NCBI GenBank assembly: GCA_031277885.1
Contig: JAITLM010000120.1
Coordinates: 1-55,838 of the forward strand
Reading direction: 5' to 3'
Origin: Microbacterium sp.
GTDB lineage: Bacteria; Actinomycetota; Actinomycetes; Actinomycetales; Microbacteriaceae
Length of the DNA stretch: 55,838 bases
Shown in pieces: positions 1 to 10,447 of this stretch; within the stretch, counting starts at the first letter, position 1, and every line of letters starts with the position of its first letter. Both the position numbers and the translations under genes were made by a program. The notes under the pieces are model-generated. The model worked only from the letters and a program-made list of their open reading frames with translations. It was not told the origin of the DNA and searched no databases.

Positions 1-49
1 CGGCACGAACTGTGCCATCGCCCCCACCGGGCAACGAACAAGGAGTGAC

Positions 50-2575
<2,526 letters not shown>

Positions 2576-2600
2576 CCGGATCCGGAACCCGTACGACGAA

Positions 2601-2634
2601 GGGGGACGAGCACCTCGGTGCTCGTCCCCCTTTT
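2601..2634 (+). terminator. Intrinsic terminator of clpC
   Basis: A 13-bp perfect stem (GGGGGACGAGCAC with its complement), a CTCG tetraloop and a TTTT tract, starting 25 nt after the clpC stop. Confidence 0.93.
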
Positions 2635-2646
2635 CGTGCGTTCGAC

Positions 2647-2690
2647 GGGGTCGTTGGGCGCCCTTCGTCTCGCTGCGCTCGCTCAACGTC
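2647..2690. repeat. Partial copy of GTTGAGC-type palindromic repeat
   Basis: The segment opens with GGGGTCGTTGGGCG and closes with CGCTCGCTCAACGTC, which are near-complementary. The same words recur at 12760-12865 and inside cydDC at 37757-37866, so this is a degenerate member of a dispersed family. Confidence 0.6.
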
Positions 2691-2708
2691 CTCGGAGAGG
2701 GCTGCCGG

Positions 2709-2987
2709 TCAGCGGCTCCGTGCGGTGGACGGACGCCGGCGGTTCCGGGCGGAGCGGCGCAGGCGATGCGCCGCCGTGGATGCGGGCGCTCCGGCCACAG
2801 GGGCGGGCGCGCCGAAGGACTCCAGCGCGCTGCGCGCCGCGGAGAGGGACGGGTAGCTGCCGAGTCGGCGGCTGTGTCGGTCGTGCAGGACGTGGGACGC
2901 GCCGTCGACGGCCACGAAACCGGCGTATTCGCCGTCCGTGGTCGCCACGTACACGTCGTGGTCGGCCTGTTTCCAGGTGATGTTCAT
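2709..2987 (-). CDS. Small hypothetical protein (92 aa)
   Basis: I chose the internal ATG at 2987 because the protein then begins MNITWKQADHDVYVATTDGE, a natural soluble N-terminus. The 26 residues before it are Arg-rich junk from a longer frame. The first 55 residues look like a compact beta-rich domain (VYVATTDGEYAGFVAVDG, then a helix YPSLSAARSALESF). The tail is a basic Ala/Arg-rich extension. No function is recognised. A purine-rich GAAGAAG lies upstream. It faces away from the benzaldehyde-dehydrogenase-like gene. Confidence 0.6.
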   Translation of the reverse strand: MNITWKQADHDVYVATTDGEYAGFVAVDGASHVLHDRHSRRLGSYPSLSAARSALESFGAPAPVAGAPASTAAHRLRRSARNRRRPSTARSR

Positions 2988-3355
2988 GGTGATGCTTCTT
3001 CGTGCTGCCAGGCGGCGCGCGGCAGCCGGGAAAGTCGGATCCCGTCTGGACGCGCGAAAACGCATCGGTGCGATTCGCGACCCTTCGACGAGCTCAGGGA
3101 CCGTTCCGGACGGGTGGATCCTGAGATCGCTCTCGGGATCGGGCGGCGCGGCACCGAAGAGACGTCGGCAGGCCAGGCGCGCAATCCTTCACCCTAGCAG
3201 ATCTGTTCTCCCGGCGCAGGCTGCCGGGTTCGGGCGCCGCACGACACGGTGTCGGAGGCGGGCGTCCCGCCTTGCGCCGCCACGACGGGGAAGCCGGGCG
3301 CGGAGGTCGAATAGCATCGCCCTGGCAGCACTCGACGAGGAGGACGGAGACGGCG
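2988..3355. other. Intergenic region between divergent genes
   Basis: No gene is supported in this 368-nt stretch. It holds a fragment of a palindromic repeat (CCTTCGACGAGCTCAGGGAC, 3080-3099), a CGACAC palindrome at 3242-3254 and the promoter of the gene at 3356. The longer frames here are Arg/Ser/Pro-rich and unlike proteins. Confidence 0.6.
3242..3317 (+). promoter_or_regulatory. CGACAC palindrome and -10 for the gene at 3356
   Basis: CGACAC-G-GTGTCG at 3242-3254 (centre 3248) is followed 64 nt later by TAGCAT at 3312-3317. This is copy 1 of four palindromes with the same geometry. No -35-like hexamer is visible, which suits an activator-dependent promoter (inference). Confidence 0.75.
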
Positions 3356-4804
3356 ATGACGCGGTGGGACATCGAGGACATCGACGGGCTCATCTTCTCG
3401 GACGGTTGGCGCGCGGGATCAGGCGGCACCCAGCCGATCGTGTCGCCCGGAGATGGCGGCGTCGTGGCACAGGCCGGACTCGCGGACGAGTCCGACGTCG
3501 CGCGCGCGGGCGCGAGCGCTGTCGTGGCGCAGAGCGACTGGGGGCGCACGTCGTACCGCACCAGGGCCGACGTGCTCAGGAAGGCGGCGGACGCGCTGAG
3601 CGAGATCCGGGCGGACGTCGAGCACGTCCTGATCCGGGAGAGCGGATCCCTGCCCGGCAAGGCCCGTCACGAGGTCGACAAGGCGATCGACGAGCTCGTG
3701 GCCGCGGCCGGCCTCGTCACGATGTCGCAGGGCGACCTGCTGCCCGTCGAGGACCCGGGGACGATCGGGATGGCGCGGCGGATCCCCGTCGGCGTGGTCG
3801 GTGTGATCTCGCCCTGGAACGCCCCGCTCATGCTCGCGATCCGCTCGGTCGCGCCGGCGATCGCGCTCGGCAACGCCGTGCTGCTCAAGCCCGACGTCAA
3901 GACGGCGTTCTCTGGCGGTGCGGCGATCGCCGAGGTCTTCCGCCGTGCCGGGCTCCCGGACGGCGTGCTGCACGTGCTCCCCGGCGGCCCCGCGACGGGC
4001 GAGGCCGTGGTGCGCTCCCCGCATACGACCGTGATCTCCTTCACGGGCTCGTCGGCCGCGGGCCGCCGGGTCGGCGAGGTTGCGGGCGGCCTGCTCAAGC
4101 GCGTGGTGCTCGAACTCGGCGGCAACAACGCCTTCCTCGTCATGGCCGATGCGGATCTGGACCAGGCGGTCGCCGCGGGCGTCGCCGGATCCTTCCGCCA
4201 TCAGGGGCAGATCTGCATGGCCACCGGCCGCCATCTCGTGCACGAGAGCATCGCCGACGAGTACGTCGAGCGCCTGCGCGCCGCCGCCGCGGCGCTCGTG
4301 CCCGGAGATCCGCTCGCGCCCGGCACGACGCTCGGGCCGCTCATCACCGCCGCGCAGACCGAACGCGTGCACGGGATCGTGCAGGCCGCGGTCGCGGACG
4401 GCGCGCGGGTCGTGCACGGCGGCGCCCACGACGGGCTGTTCTACGCGCCGACCGTGCTCGACGGCGTCGACGAGAGCAACGCCGCCTTCCGCTCGGAGAT
4501 CTTCGGCCCGGTCGCCCCCGTCACCCGGTTCCGCACCGAGGACGAGGCGCTGGCGCTCGCGAACGCGAGCGACTACGGCCTCACGGCCGCGATCCACACG
4601 CGCGACGTGGCCCGCGCCCTCGGCTTCGCCGCGCGGCTCAGAGCCGGCATGGTCGCGGTCAACGGGCAGACGATCTACGACGCCGCGCACATCCCGATGG
4701 GCGGCATCGGCGCCTCCGGCAACGGGGGCCGCCACGGCGGGCACTGGAACCTGGACGAGTTCACCTACTGGCAGTGGGTGACGGTCCCCACGATCTCGGG
4801 CTGA
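3356..4804 (+). CDS. NAD(P)-dependent aldehyde dehydrogenase, benzaldehyde dehydrogenase-like
   Basis: A 482-aa ALDH superfamily enzyme oxidising an aldehyde to a carboxylate. Landmarks in order are the fold motif SPWNAPLMLAIRSVAPAIA, the nucleotide-binding FTGSSAAGRRVGE, the catalytic Glu motif VLELGGNNAF and the nucleophile Cys in GQICMATGRHLV. The last string closely matches my recollection of XylC-type benzaldehyde dehydrogenases, so an aromatic aldehyde is the likely substrate; this is inferred. The start at 3356 is preceded by AGGAGGA (3338-3344). It is a single-gene unit with its own CGACAC palindrome and a downstream hairpin at 4825. The context suggests supply of an aromatic acid to the ring-hydroxylation and cleavage genes downstream. 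Confidence 0.9.
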   Translation: MTRWDIEDIDGLIFSDGWRAGSGGTQPIVSPGDGGVVAQAGLADESDVARAGASAVVAQSDWGRTSYRTRADVLRKAADALSEIRADVEHVLIRESGSLPGKARHEVDKAIDELVAAAGLVTMSQGDLLPVEDPGTIGMARRIPVGVVGVISPWNAPLMLAIRSVAPAIALGNAVLLKPDVKTAFSGGAAIAEVFRRAGLPDGVLHVLPGGPATGEAVVRSPHTTVISFTGSSAAGRRVGEVAGGLLKRVVLELGGNNAFLVMADADLDQAVAAGVAGSFRHQGQICMATGRHLVHESIADEYVERLRAAAAALVPGDPLAPGTTLGPLITAAQTERVHGIVQAAVADGARVVHGGAHDGLFYAPTVLDGVDESNAAFRSEIFGPVAPVTRFRTEDEALALANASDYGLTAAIHTRDVARALGFAARLRAGMVAVNGQTIYDAAHIPMGGIGASGNGGRHGGHWNLDEFTYWQWVTVPTISG

Positions 4805-4824
4805 GACCCGGCCCGCGGGCGGAA

Positions 4825-4860
4825 GAGGACGTGCTGCTCCGAGGGGGACGGCACGTCCTC
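4825..4860 (+). terminator. Terminator-like hairpin after the aldehyde dehydrogenase
   Basis: GAGGACGTGC at 4825-4834 pairs perfectly with GCACGTCCTC at 4851-4860 around a 16-nt loop. It starts 20 nt after the stop codon. There is no T tract, only CTTCGTCGTC. Confidence 0.65.
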
Positions 4861-4891
4861 CTTCGTCGTCTCCGGACGCCGCGACGCGATG

Positions 4892-4967
4892 CGACATCGT
4901 GTCGGAAACGGCGGCCGACTTTCGCGCTCTCGGCACGTATCGTCGCGTTCCGGCGCCTCCCTAGCCT
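4892..4967 (+). promoter_or_regulatory. CGACAC palindrome and -10 for the monooxygenase at 4995
   Basis: CGACAT-C-GTGTCG at 4892-4904 (one mismatch in the arms, centre 4898), then TAGCCT at 4962-4967. The centre-to-hexamer distance is 64 nt, identical to the 3242 site. Confidence 0.75.
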
Positions 4968-4994
4968 GGGATTCCCGCATTCGAGGAGGAATCC

Positions 4995-6875
4995 GTGACC
5001 GCATCCGTGAAGAGCCCCCACGCCGCCCTGCCGCCCCTCGGCGAGGACGAGTGGCCCGAGGCCGTCGAGGTCGTCATCATGGGCGGCGGGCCGGTCGGCA
5101 TGAGCTGCGCGATCCTGCTCGCCCAGCGCGGGATCGACGTGCTGCTCCTGGAGCGCCGCGACTTCGTGTTCCGCTTCCCCCGAGCGCATCTGCTCAATCC
5201 GCGCACCATGGAGGCGTTCCACGACATGGGCGTCGCCGAGGACATCTACGCGGCGACGCCGACCCACGATCGCTGGCGCAAGGCGGTCTGGTACACGACC
5301 GCGACGGGGCCCGGCCGTTTCGACGGGCTCAAGATCGGCGAGGTCCCGGCCTGGGGCGGCGGACCCGATGCGGAGCGGTACCGGGCGTCGAGCCCCCGCG
5401 CCTTCGCGAACATGCCGCAGCTGCGGCTCGACCCCCTCATCCACCGGCACGCGGTCGCCGCGGCGCCGGGCCGGATCCGCGCGAAGCAGGAGGTCGTCGG
5501 CATCCGGCAGGACGCGGAATCCGCGACCGTCGAGATCCGCGACGTGCTCTCGAGCGAGGTGCGGGAGGTGCGTGCGCGCTATGTGATCGCGGCCGACGGC
5601 GGCCGCGACAGCGCGGCCCTGCTGGGCGTCGAGCTCGAAGGCCCCCGCGACATGCGCGAGGTCGTGAACTACCACGTCAGCCTCGACCTCTCCGCCTGGT
5701 CGGAGCCGGACGCGCTGCTCGGCCACTTCCTCCACCCCGCGGGCGGGGCGCGCCGGCGCGGCACGATCCAGGCCCTCGGCCCGACCCACTACGACCGCGA
5801 TTCCGAGGAGTGGCTCGTCTCGGTCGCCGGCTGGATGGTCGAGGGGGATCCGGACGACGAGGCGGCGCTGTTCGACTCGATCCGCCGCATGCTCGGACTC
5901 GGCGAGGACCACGCGATCACGATGCACTCGATGACCCGGTGGACCTACAACGGGCTCGTCGCCAAGGCGTTCCGCGCCGGGCACGTCTTCCTCGCGGGCG
6001 ACGCCGCGCACAAGCATCCGCCGACCGGCGGACTCGGGCTGAACAGCGGCATCCAGGACGCGCAGAACCTCTGCTGGAAGCTGGCCGCGGTGCTCGACGG
6101 CCAGGCGCCGGACTCCCTGCTGGACAGCTATCAGGCCGAGCGCCGGCCGATCGTGGCCTGGTACACGGCGCACTCGCTCGAGAACGCGAACCGGCACCCT
6201 CCGATCGCCGTGGCGCTGGGTTTCGGCGAGGACGAGGCGGAGGGATTCCGCAACCTCGAGGTGTTCGTGAGCGACACCCCGGAAGGGGACGCGATGCGCA
6301 CCCGCGTCGCGGCCGAGGTCGCGCACAATGCGCACGACTACAGCCAGCTGGGCGTCGAGGCCGGGTTCCACTACGCGGCGGGCGCGCTGGTCCCCGACGG
6401 TACGCCGGTGCCGGGAGACCCCTCGGATCCGACCGAATTCCAGGCGACCTCGCGTCCCGGGCACCATCTGCCGCACGTCTGGCTGCCGAGCCGCAGGGCC
6501 CAGGACGGCACCGCGCCGTCCTCGCACGACCTCGTCGCGCGGGTGGGGCTGACGCTGCTCACCTCCACGTCCGCCGCCCCGCGCTGGCAGGAGGCGATCG
6601 ACCTCATCGGCGGCGCCCTGCCGGTCACGGTCGTCGGGATCGACGACGCCGACGAGGCGTGGCGCGCCGCGCGCGAGATCGGCGACGACGGCGCGCTGCT
6701 CGTGCGCCCCGACCGCAAGGTCGCCTGGCGCACGTCCGAGATGCCCGCCGACCCCTCGATGGTGCTCGACGACGCGCTCGCGGTCATCCTCCGCGGCGGC
6801 CACGCTCCCGCCGAGGATCCGGCTGAGCCGTTCCTGAAGCGCATCCGCGCCGCGGCGAGCGTGCTCGTGCAGTGA
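4995..6875 (+). CDS. FAD-dependent aromatic monooxygenase (phenol hydroxylase/TfdB-like)
   Basis: A 626-aa class A flavoprotein monooxygenase that would hydroxylate an aromatic ring using NAD(P)H and O2. The N-terminal FAD dinucleotide fold is VVIMGGGPVGMSCAILLAQRG (about 28-48). The second FAD motif GDAAHKHPPTGGLGLNSGI lies near 335. A C-terminal thioredoxin-like region (about 480-620) is typical of the long phenol-hydroxylase/TfdB branch. RAHLLNPRTMEAFHDMG also fits that branch. The GTG start is set by AGGAGGA at 4984-4990. It is transcribed alone between the benzaldehyde-dehydrogenase-like gene and the ring-cleavage operon. The substrate is not readable; a hydroxybenzoate or phenol is a reasonable inference. 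Confidence 0.9.
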   Translation: MTASVKSPHAALPPLGEDEWPEAVEVVIMGGGPVGMSCAILLAQRGIDVLLLERRDFVFRFPRAHLLNPRTMEAFHDMGVAEDIYAATPTHDRWRKAVWYTTATGPGRFDGLKIGEVPAWGGGPDAERYRASSPRAFANMPQLRLDPLIHRHAVAAAPGRIRAKQEVVGIRQDAESATVEIRDVLSSEVREVRARYVIAADGGRDSAALLGVELEGPRDMREVVNYHVSLDLSAWSEPDALLGHFLHPAGGARRRGTIQALGPTHYDRDSEEWLVSVAGWMVEGDPDDEAALFDSIRRMLGLGEDHAITMHSMTRWTYNGLVAKAFRAGHVFLAGDAAHKHPPTGGLGLNSGIQDAQNLCWKLAAVLDGQAPDSLLDSYQAERRPIVAWYTAHSLENANRHPPIAVALGFGEDEAEGFRNLEVFVSDTPEGDAMRTRVAAEVAHNAHDYSQLGVEAGFHYAAGALVPDGTPVPGDPSDPTEFQATSRPGHHLPHVWLPSRRAQDGTAPSSHDLVARVGLTLLTSTSAAPRWQEAIDLIGGALPVTVVGIDDADEAWRAAREIGDDGALLVRPDRKVAWRTSEMPADPSMVLDDALAVILRGGHAPAEDPAEPFLKRIRAAASVLVQ

Positions 6876-6923
6876 GCCGGGGTGCGGCGCTCGAACGGCG
6901 GCGCCGCGGGCGGAGCCGATTCG

Positions 6924-6997
6924 GACACCGTGTCGGATCCGTCCGGGGGAGATTCCCGCAGCCCGCCGATCCGCCGGGATCCGGGCTCTCATAGCGT
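6924..6997 (+). promoter_or_regulatory. GACAC palindrome and -10 for the ring-cleavage operon
   Basis: GACAC-C-GTGTC at 6924-6934 (centre 6929), flanked by further matching TC/GA bases. TAGCGT at 6992-6997 lies 63 nt from the centre. It precedes the six-gene operon 7056-12743. Confidence 0.75.
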
Positions 6998-7055
6998 CGA
7001 GACAGCGACGAAGCCCCCGGCCCTCCGGACCGCAGAAGACTCAGAAGGAGCCCCC

Positions 7056-8057
7056 GTGATCATCGATGTCCACGGCCACATGTCCGCCCCGGACGCGTAC
7101 TACGCGTGGAAGGCCTCGCTGCTCGCCGCGCGGGGTTCGCACGGCGGCAAGCCTCCGGTCATCAGCGATGACGCCCTCATCGCGTCGTACAACGCGCCGC
7201 ATCCGAGCTTCGGGAACATCTCGCACCTCGACCACATCGACGGCGCGGGGATCGATCTGCAGCTGCTCTCGCCGCGACCGTTCCACGCGATGCACTCGGA
7301 GCGCCCGACCAAGATCGTCGAGTGGTTCACGGCCGAGACCAACACCCTCATCCACCGGGCGACGGAGCTCTTCCCCGGCCGCTTCCAGGGCGTCGCCGGG
7401 ATCCCGCAGAGCCCGTACCTGAGCGTCGAGCAGTGGCTGCCCGAGCTGCGCCGCGCCGTGACGGAGCTCGGCTTCGTGGGGGCGATGGTCAACTCCGACC
7501 CCTATGAGGGCACCGAGGTGCCGCCCGCGATGGGCGAGCGCTACTGGTACCCCCTGTACGAGGCGCTCTGCGAGCTCGACGTGCCGATGCTGCTGCACTC
7601 CGCGGGGTGCAGGTTCCCCTCCCGCGAGCCGTACAGCCTGCACTTCATCCAGGAGGAGACGGTCTCGGTCTGGAGCATGATCCAGGCGAACGTCTTCGCC
7701 GACTTCCCGGATCTGAAGGTCGTCGTCGCGCACGGCGGCGGCGCGATCCCGTATCAGATGGGCCGCTTCCTGCCCTCGGTCGTGCGCACCGGCGTCTCCT
7801 ACCTCGACAAGCTGCGCAACTTCCACTTCGACTCCTGCCTCTACACGCAGGAGAGCCTGGAACTGCTGCTCAAGGCCGTCGGCACCGACAGGGTGCTCTT
7901 CGGATCCGAGAAGCCGGGCACCGGCTCTCAGATCGACCCCGCGACCGGACGCTGGTTCGACGACATCCATCTGCTCATCGACGACATCGAGTGGCTCGAC
8001 GACGACCGCCGCGCCGACGTGCTCGAGAACAACGCGCGCGCCCTCTTCCGTCTCTGA
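7056..8057 (+). CDS. Amidohydrolase-superfamily hydratase, 4-oxalomesaconate hydratase (LigJ)-like
   Basis: A 333-aa TIM-barrel metal enzyme. The GTG start at 7056, with AGAAGGAG just upstream, places the metal ligands His6 and His8 (IIDVHGHM) exactly where LigJ has them. His181 (LLHSAGC), His226 (VVAHGGGAIPY) and Glu285 (VLFGSE) match the remaining known ligand positions. WYPLYEALCELDVPMLLH and the IDPATGRWFDD block also resemble LigJ as I recall it. Known LigJ hydrates 4-oxalomesaconate to 4-carboxy-4-hydroxy-2-oxoadipate in the 4,5-cleavage route for gallate and protocatechuate. Being followed directly by an extradiol dioxygenase and aldolase-like genes supports that role. An ACMSD-type decarboxylase is the main alternative. 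An upstream in-frame extension to 6882 is Gly/Pro/Arg-rich and covers the promoter, so I rejected it. Confidence 0.86.
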   Translation: MIIDVHGHMSAPDAYYAWKASLLAARGSHGGKPPVISDDALIASYNAPHPSFGNISHLDHIDGAGIDLQLLSPRPFHAMHSERPTKIVEWFTAETNTLIHRATELFPGRFQGVAGIPQSPYLSVEQWLPELRRAVTELGFVGAMVNSDPYEGTEVPPAMGERYWYPLYEALCELDVPMLLHSAGCRFPSREPYSLHFIQEETVSVWSMIQANVFADFPDLKVVVAHGGGAIPYQMGRFLPSVVRTGVSYLDKLRNFHFDSCLYTQESLELLLKAVGTDRVLFGSEKPGTGSQIDPATGRWFDDIHLLIDDIEWLDDDRRADVLENNARALFRL

Positions 8058-8091
8058 CGGCCGCGTCCCGCACTCCGAGAAAGGATCCACC

Positions 8092-9129
8092 ATGACCGAG
8101 ATCGTCGCCGGATTCGGCACCTCGCACGGCCCGCAGCTCAAGGCCGCGCCGCCCGAGGCCTGGGAGACGCGCGGGGTCGCCGACCGCCGCAGCAAGGGCC
8201 TGAAGTTCCGTGGAGGCACGTACTCGTTCGACGAGCTCAAGGCCCTTCGCGAGGACTTCTCCGCCGAGATCACGCACGACGTCATGCAGCGCCGCTGGGA
8301 CAGCTGCCAGGCGTCGATTGACTCCCTCTCCCGCTTCATCGCGGACCAGGACGTGGACGTCCTCGTGATCATCTCGAGCGACCACAAGGAGACCTACGGC
8401 GACGAGTGGCTCGCGCCGTTCTCGGTGTTCTGGGGCGACGAGGTCGCCCACGTGCCGTACACGCAGGCGCAGCTGGACGAGATGGCGCCCGGCCTCGCCG
8501 AGGCCGCGATGGGGGATGTGCCGGATCGCACGGTCATGCGGCCCACGCACCGTGCGCTCGGCAAGCACATCATCCAGTCCACCCAGGCGGACGACTTCGA
8601 CACCGGCGCCACCGAGATCATCCCGGCCGGACGCTACGAGAACCACACGATCCCGCACGGCTTCGGCTTCATCTACCAGCGCTTCCTCGGCCAGGACTCG
8701 ACGATCCCGATGGTGCCGATCTTCATCAACACGTTCTGGGAGCCGAACCCGCCGAGCGCCAAGCGCTGCTACGACTTCGGGCGCGCGGTCGGGCGGGCGA
8801 TCCAGTCCTTCCCCGGCGACCTGCGGGTCGGCGTCGTCGCCTCGGGCGGCCTCAGCCACTTCGTGATCGACGAGAAGCTGGACTCCGAGTTCATCCAGGC
8901 GATGAAGGACCACGACGCCGACTACCTCTCCTCGGTCCCCGCGGGCGAGATGATGTCGGGCGCCTCCGAGCTGCGCAACTGGATCGCGGTCGCCGGCATC
9001 GCCGACGAGGTCGGCCTGAGCGTCACGAACGTGGACTACGAGCCGTGCTACCGCACGGAGGCGGGCACGGGCAACGCGATGGGCTTCCTCACCTGGGAGC
9101 CGAACGCCGGGGACCGGAACGCCCGATGA
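8092..9129 (+). CDS. Class III extradiol ring-cleavage dioxygenase (LigB family)
   Basis: A 345-aa LigB-fold Fe(II) dioxygenase opening a catecholic or trihydroxy ring. Expected ligands and acid/base residues are His12 (GTSHGPQ), His98 (SSDHKE), His189 (IPHGFGF), catalytic His256 (GGLSHF) and Glu293 (ASELRNW). The block PNPPSAKRCYDFGRAVGRAI aligns with LigB. It is longer than LigB (about 300 aa) because of an insertion at residues 17-75. No LigA-type small subunit is encoded beside it, so it may act as a single chain. Gallate- or hydroxyprotocatechuate-like substrates fit the neighbouring LigJ-like hydratase, but this is inferred. An AGAAAGGA ribosome site lies in the 34-nt gap after the hydratase. 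The stop overlaps the next ATG. Confidence 0.9.
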   Translation: MTEIVAGFGTSHGPQLKAAPPEAWETRGVADRRSKGLKFRGGTYSFDELKALREDFSAEITHDVMQRRWDSCQASIDSLSRFIADQDVDVLVIISSDHKETYGDEWLAPFSVFWGDEVAHVPYTQAQLDEMAPGLAEAAMGDVPDRTVMRPTHRALGKHIIQSTQADDFDTGATEIIPAGRYENHTIPHGFGFIYQRFLGQDSTIPMVPIFINTFWEPNPPSAKRCYDFGRAVGRAIQSFPGDLRVGVVASGGLSHFVIDEKLDSEFIQAMKDHDADYLSSVPAGEMMSGASELRNWIAVAGIADEVGLSVTNVDYEPCYRTEAGTGNAMGFLTWEPNAGDRNAR

Positions 9130-9797
9130 CCGATCCGATCGTCGCGGCGCTGCGCGAGCTCGACAGCTGCGCGGTGTCGGACGCGCTGGACGCGCTCGGG
9201 CTGCCCGGTGCGGTGACCGCGCTCGCACAGCGCTGGCCGTCCGCCACGGTGACGGCCGGCCGGGTGCGCACGGTCACCGCGGGTCCCAAGGCCACGAGCG
9301 GACCCGCGACGCACATCGCGACCCCGCTCGTGGCGGTCGCGGAGCCCGACGACGTCGTGGTGATCGACAACCACGGCCGCACCGACGTGTCGTGCTGGGG
9401 CGGGCTGCTCGCCGAGGCCGCGGTGCTCCGCGGCGTCGCCGGCGTGATCGTCGACGGCGCCTGCCGCGACGTGCAGGAGAGCGCCGCGCTCGGCCTCCCC
9501 CTCTACGCGCGCGCCGCCGTGCCGGTGAGCGCGCGCGGCCGGATCGTCCAGCAGGCCGCGGACGAGCGGATCCAGGTCTCCGGCGTCTCGGTCGCCTCCT
9601 TCGACTACGTGATCGCCGACGTCAACGGCGTCGTCTTCGTCCCGGCGGACCGCGCGGAGCGCGTCGTCGCCCTCGCCCGGCGGATCGCCGACCGCGAGGA
9701 GCGCATGGCGGAGGCCGTCCGCGCGGGCCGCGACGTGAGCGAGGTCATGCACGACTCCCAGTTCCCGACCGTCACCGCAGAGGAGCGAACCCCATGA
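9126..9797 (+). CDS. RraA/HMG-aldolase-like protein, paralogue 1
   Basis: A 223-aa member of the RraA fold family, which includes class II 4-hydroxy-4-methyl-2-oxoglutarate/4-carboxy-4-hydroxy-2-oxoadipate aldolases (LigK, GalC, ProA). The divalent-metal and catalytic motif GVIVDGACRDVQ is intact (Arg-Asp pair). VVVIDNHGRTDVSCWGGLLAEAA is the phosphate/loop region of the family. The known aldolases split the hydratase product to pyruvate plus oxaloacetate. It starts by ATGA overlap with the dioxygenase and ends by ATGA overlap with the next paralogue, so translation is probably coupled. Which of the three paralogues is the aldolase cannot be told from sequence alone. Confidence 0.85.
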   Translation: MTDPIVAALRELDSCAVSDALDALGLPGAVTALAQRWPSATVTAGRVRTVTAGPKATSGPATHIATPLVAVAEPDDVVVIDNHGRTDVSCWGGLLAEAAVLRGVAGVIVDGACRDVQESAALGLPLYARAAVPVSARGRIVQQAADERIQVSGVSVASFDYVIADVNGVVFVPADRAERVVALARRIADREERMAEAVRAGRDVSEVMHDSQFPTVTAEERTP

Positions 9798-10447
9798 CGG
9801 ACCCCCTCATCGAGCGCTTCCGGGTGCTCGGCACCGCGACCGTCTCGGACGCGCTCGACAAGCTGCGCCGCCCCGGGAGCCTGCTCGGCCTCGCGCCCCT
9901 CGCCGACGGCCAGCACATGATCGGCCGCGCCTTCACCGTCCGCTATGTCAGCGCCCAGGTGCCGGCCGGCACGGTCGGGGACTTCATCGATCAGGTGGAA
10001 CCGGGCCAGGTCGTCGTTCTCGACAACGACGGGCGCGTGGACTGCACCGTGTGGGGCGACATCCTCACCGCCGTCGCACACCACCGCGGGATCTCCGGGA
10101 CCGTGATCGACGGCGTCTGCCGGGACACGCACCGCGCCCTCTCGATCGGCTATCCGGTGTACAGCCGGGGGCGCTTCATGCGCACCGGCAAGGACCGGGT
10201 CGAGGTCGCGGAGGAGCAGGGGCCGGTCACGATCGGCGGCGTCACGGTCCGTCCAGGCGACATCCTCCTCGGCGACTCCGACGGGGTCGTCGCGATCCCG
10301 CAGGACTGCGAGGCCGAGGTGCTCGAGGTCGCGGAGACGATCCACGCCCGCGAGGAGTCGATCCTCGCCGCGGCGCTCGGCGGGGCCTCGATCGCCGAGG
10401 CCCGTGCGCGCTACGGCTATCACGACCTGCAGCGGGCCGAGGCGTGA
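9794..10447 (+). CDS. RraA/HMG-aldolase-like protein, paralogue 2
   Basis: 217 aa. The motif GTVIDGVCRDTHR keeps the Arg-Asp pair, and VVVLDNDGRVDCTVWGDILTAVA corresponds to the loop of paralogue 1. It differs in its central region (RFMRTGKDRVEVAEEQGPV). RraA itself, the RNase E inhibitor, is an alternative function for this fold. The operon context favours a catabolic aldolase or oxaloacetate/oxo-acid decarboxylase. Start ATG overlaps the previous stop; stop overlaps the GTG of paralogue 3. Confidence 0.84.
   Translation: MTDPLIERFRVLGTATVSDALDKLRRPGSLLGLAPLADGQHMIGRAFTVRYVSAQVPAGTVGDFIDQVEPGQVVVLDNDGRVDCTVWGDILTAVAHHRGISGTVIDGVCRDTHRALSIGYPVYSRGRFMRTGKDRVEVAEEQGPVTIGGVTVRPGDILLGDSDGVVAIPQDCEAEVLEVAETIHAREESILAAALGGASIAEARARYGYHDLQRAEA

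Noticed and set aside
6882..7055. N-terminal extension of the LigJ-like gene.
   Set aside because: It runs through the palindrome and -10, is low-complexity, and would displace the His6/His8 metal motif from its family position.
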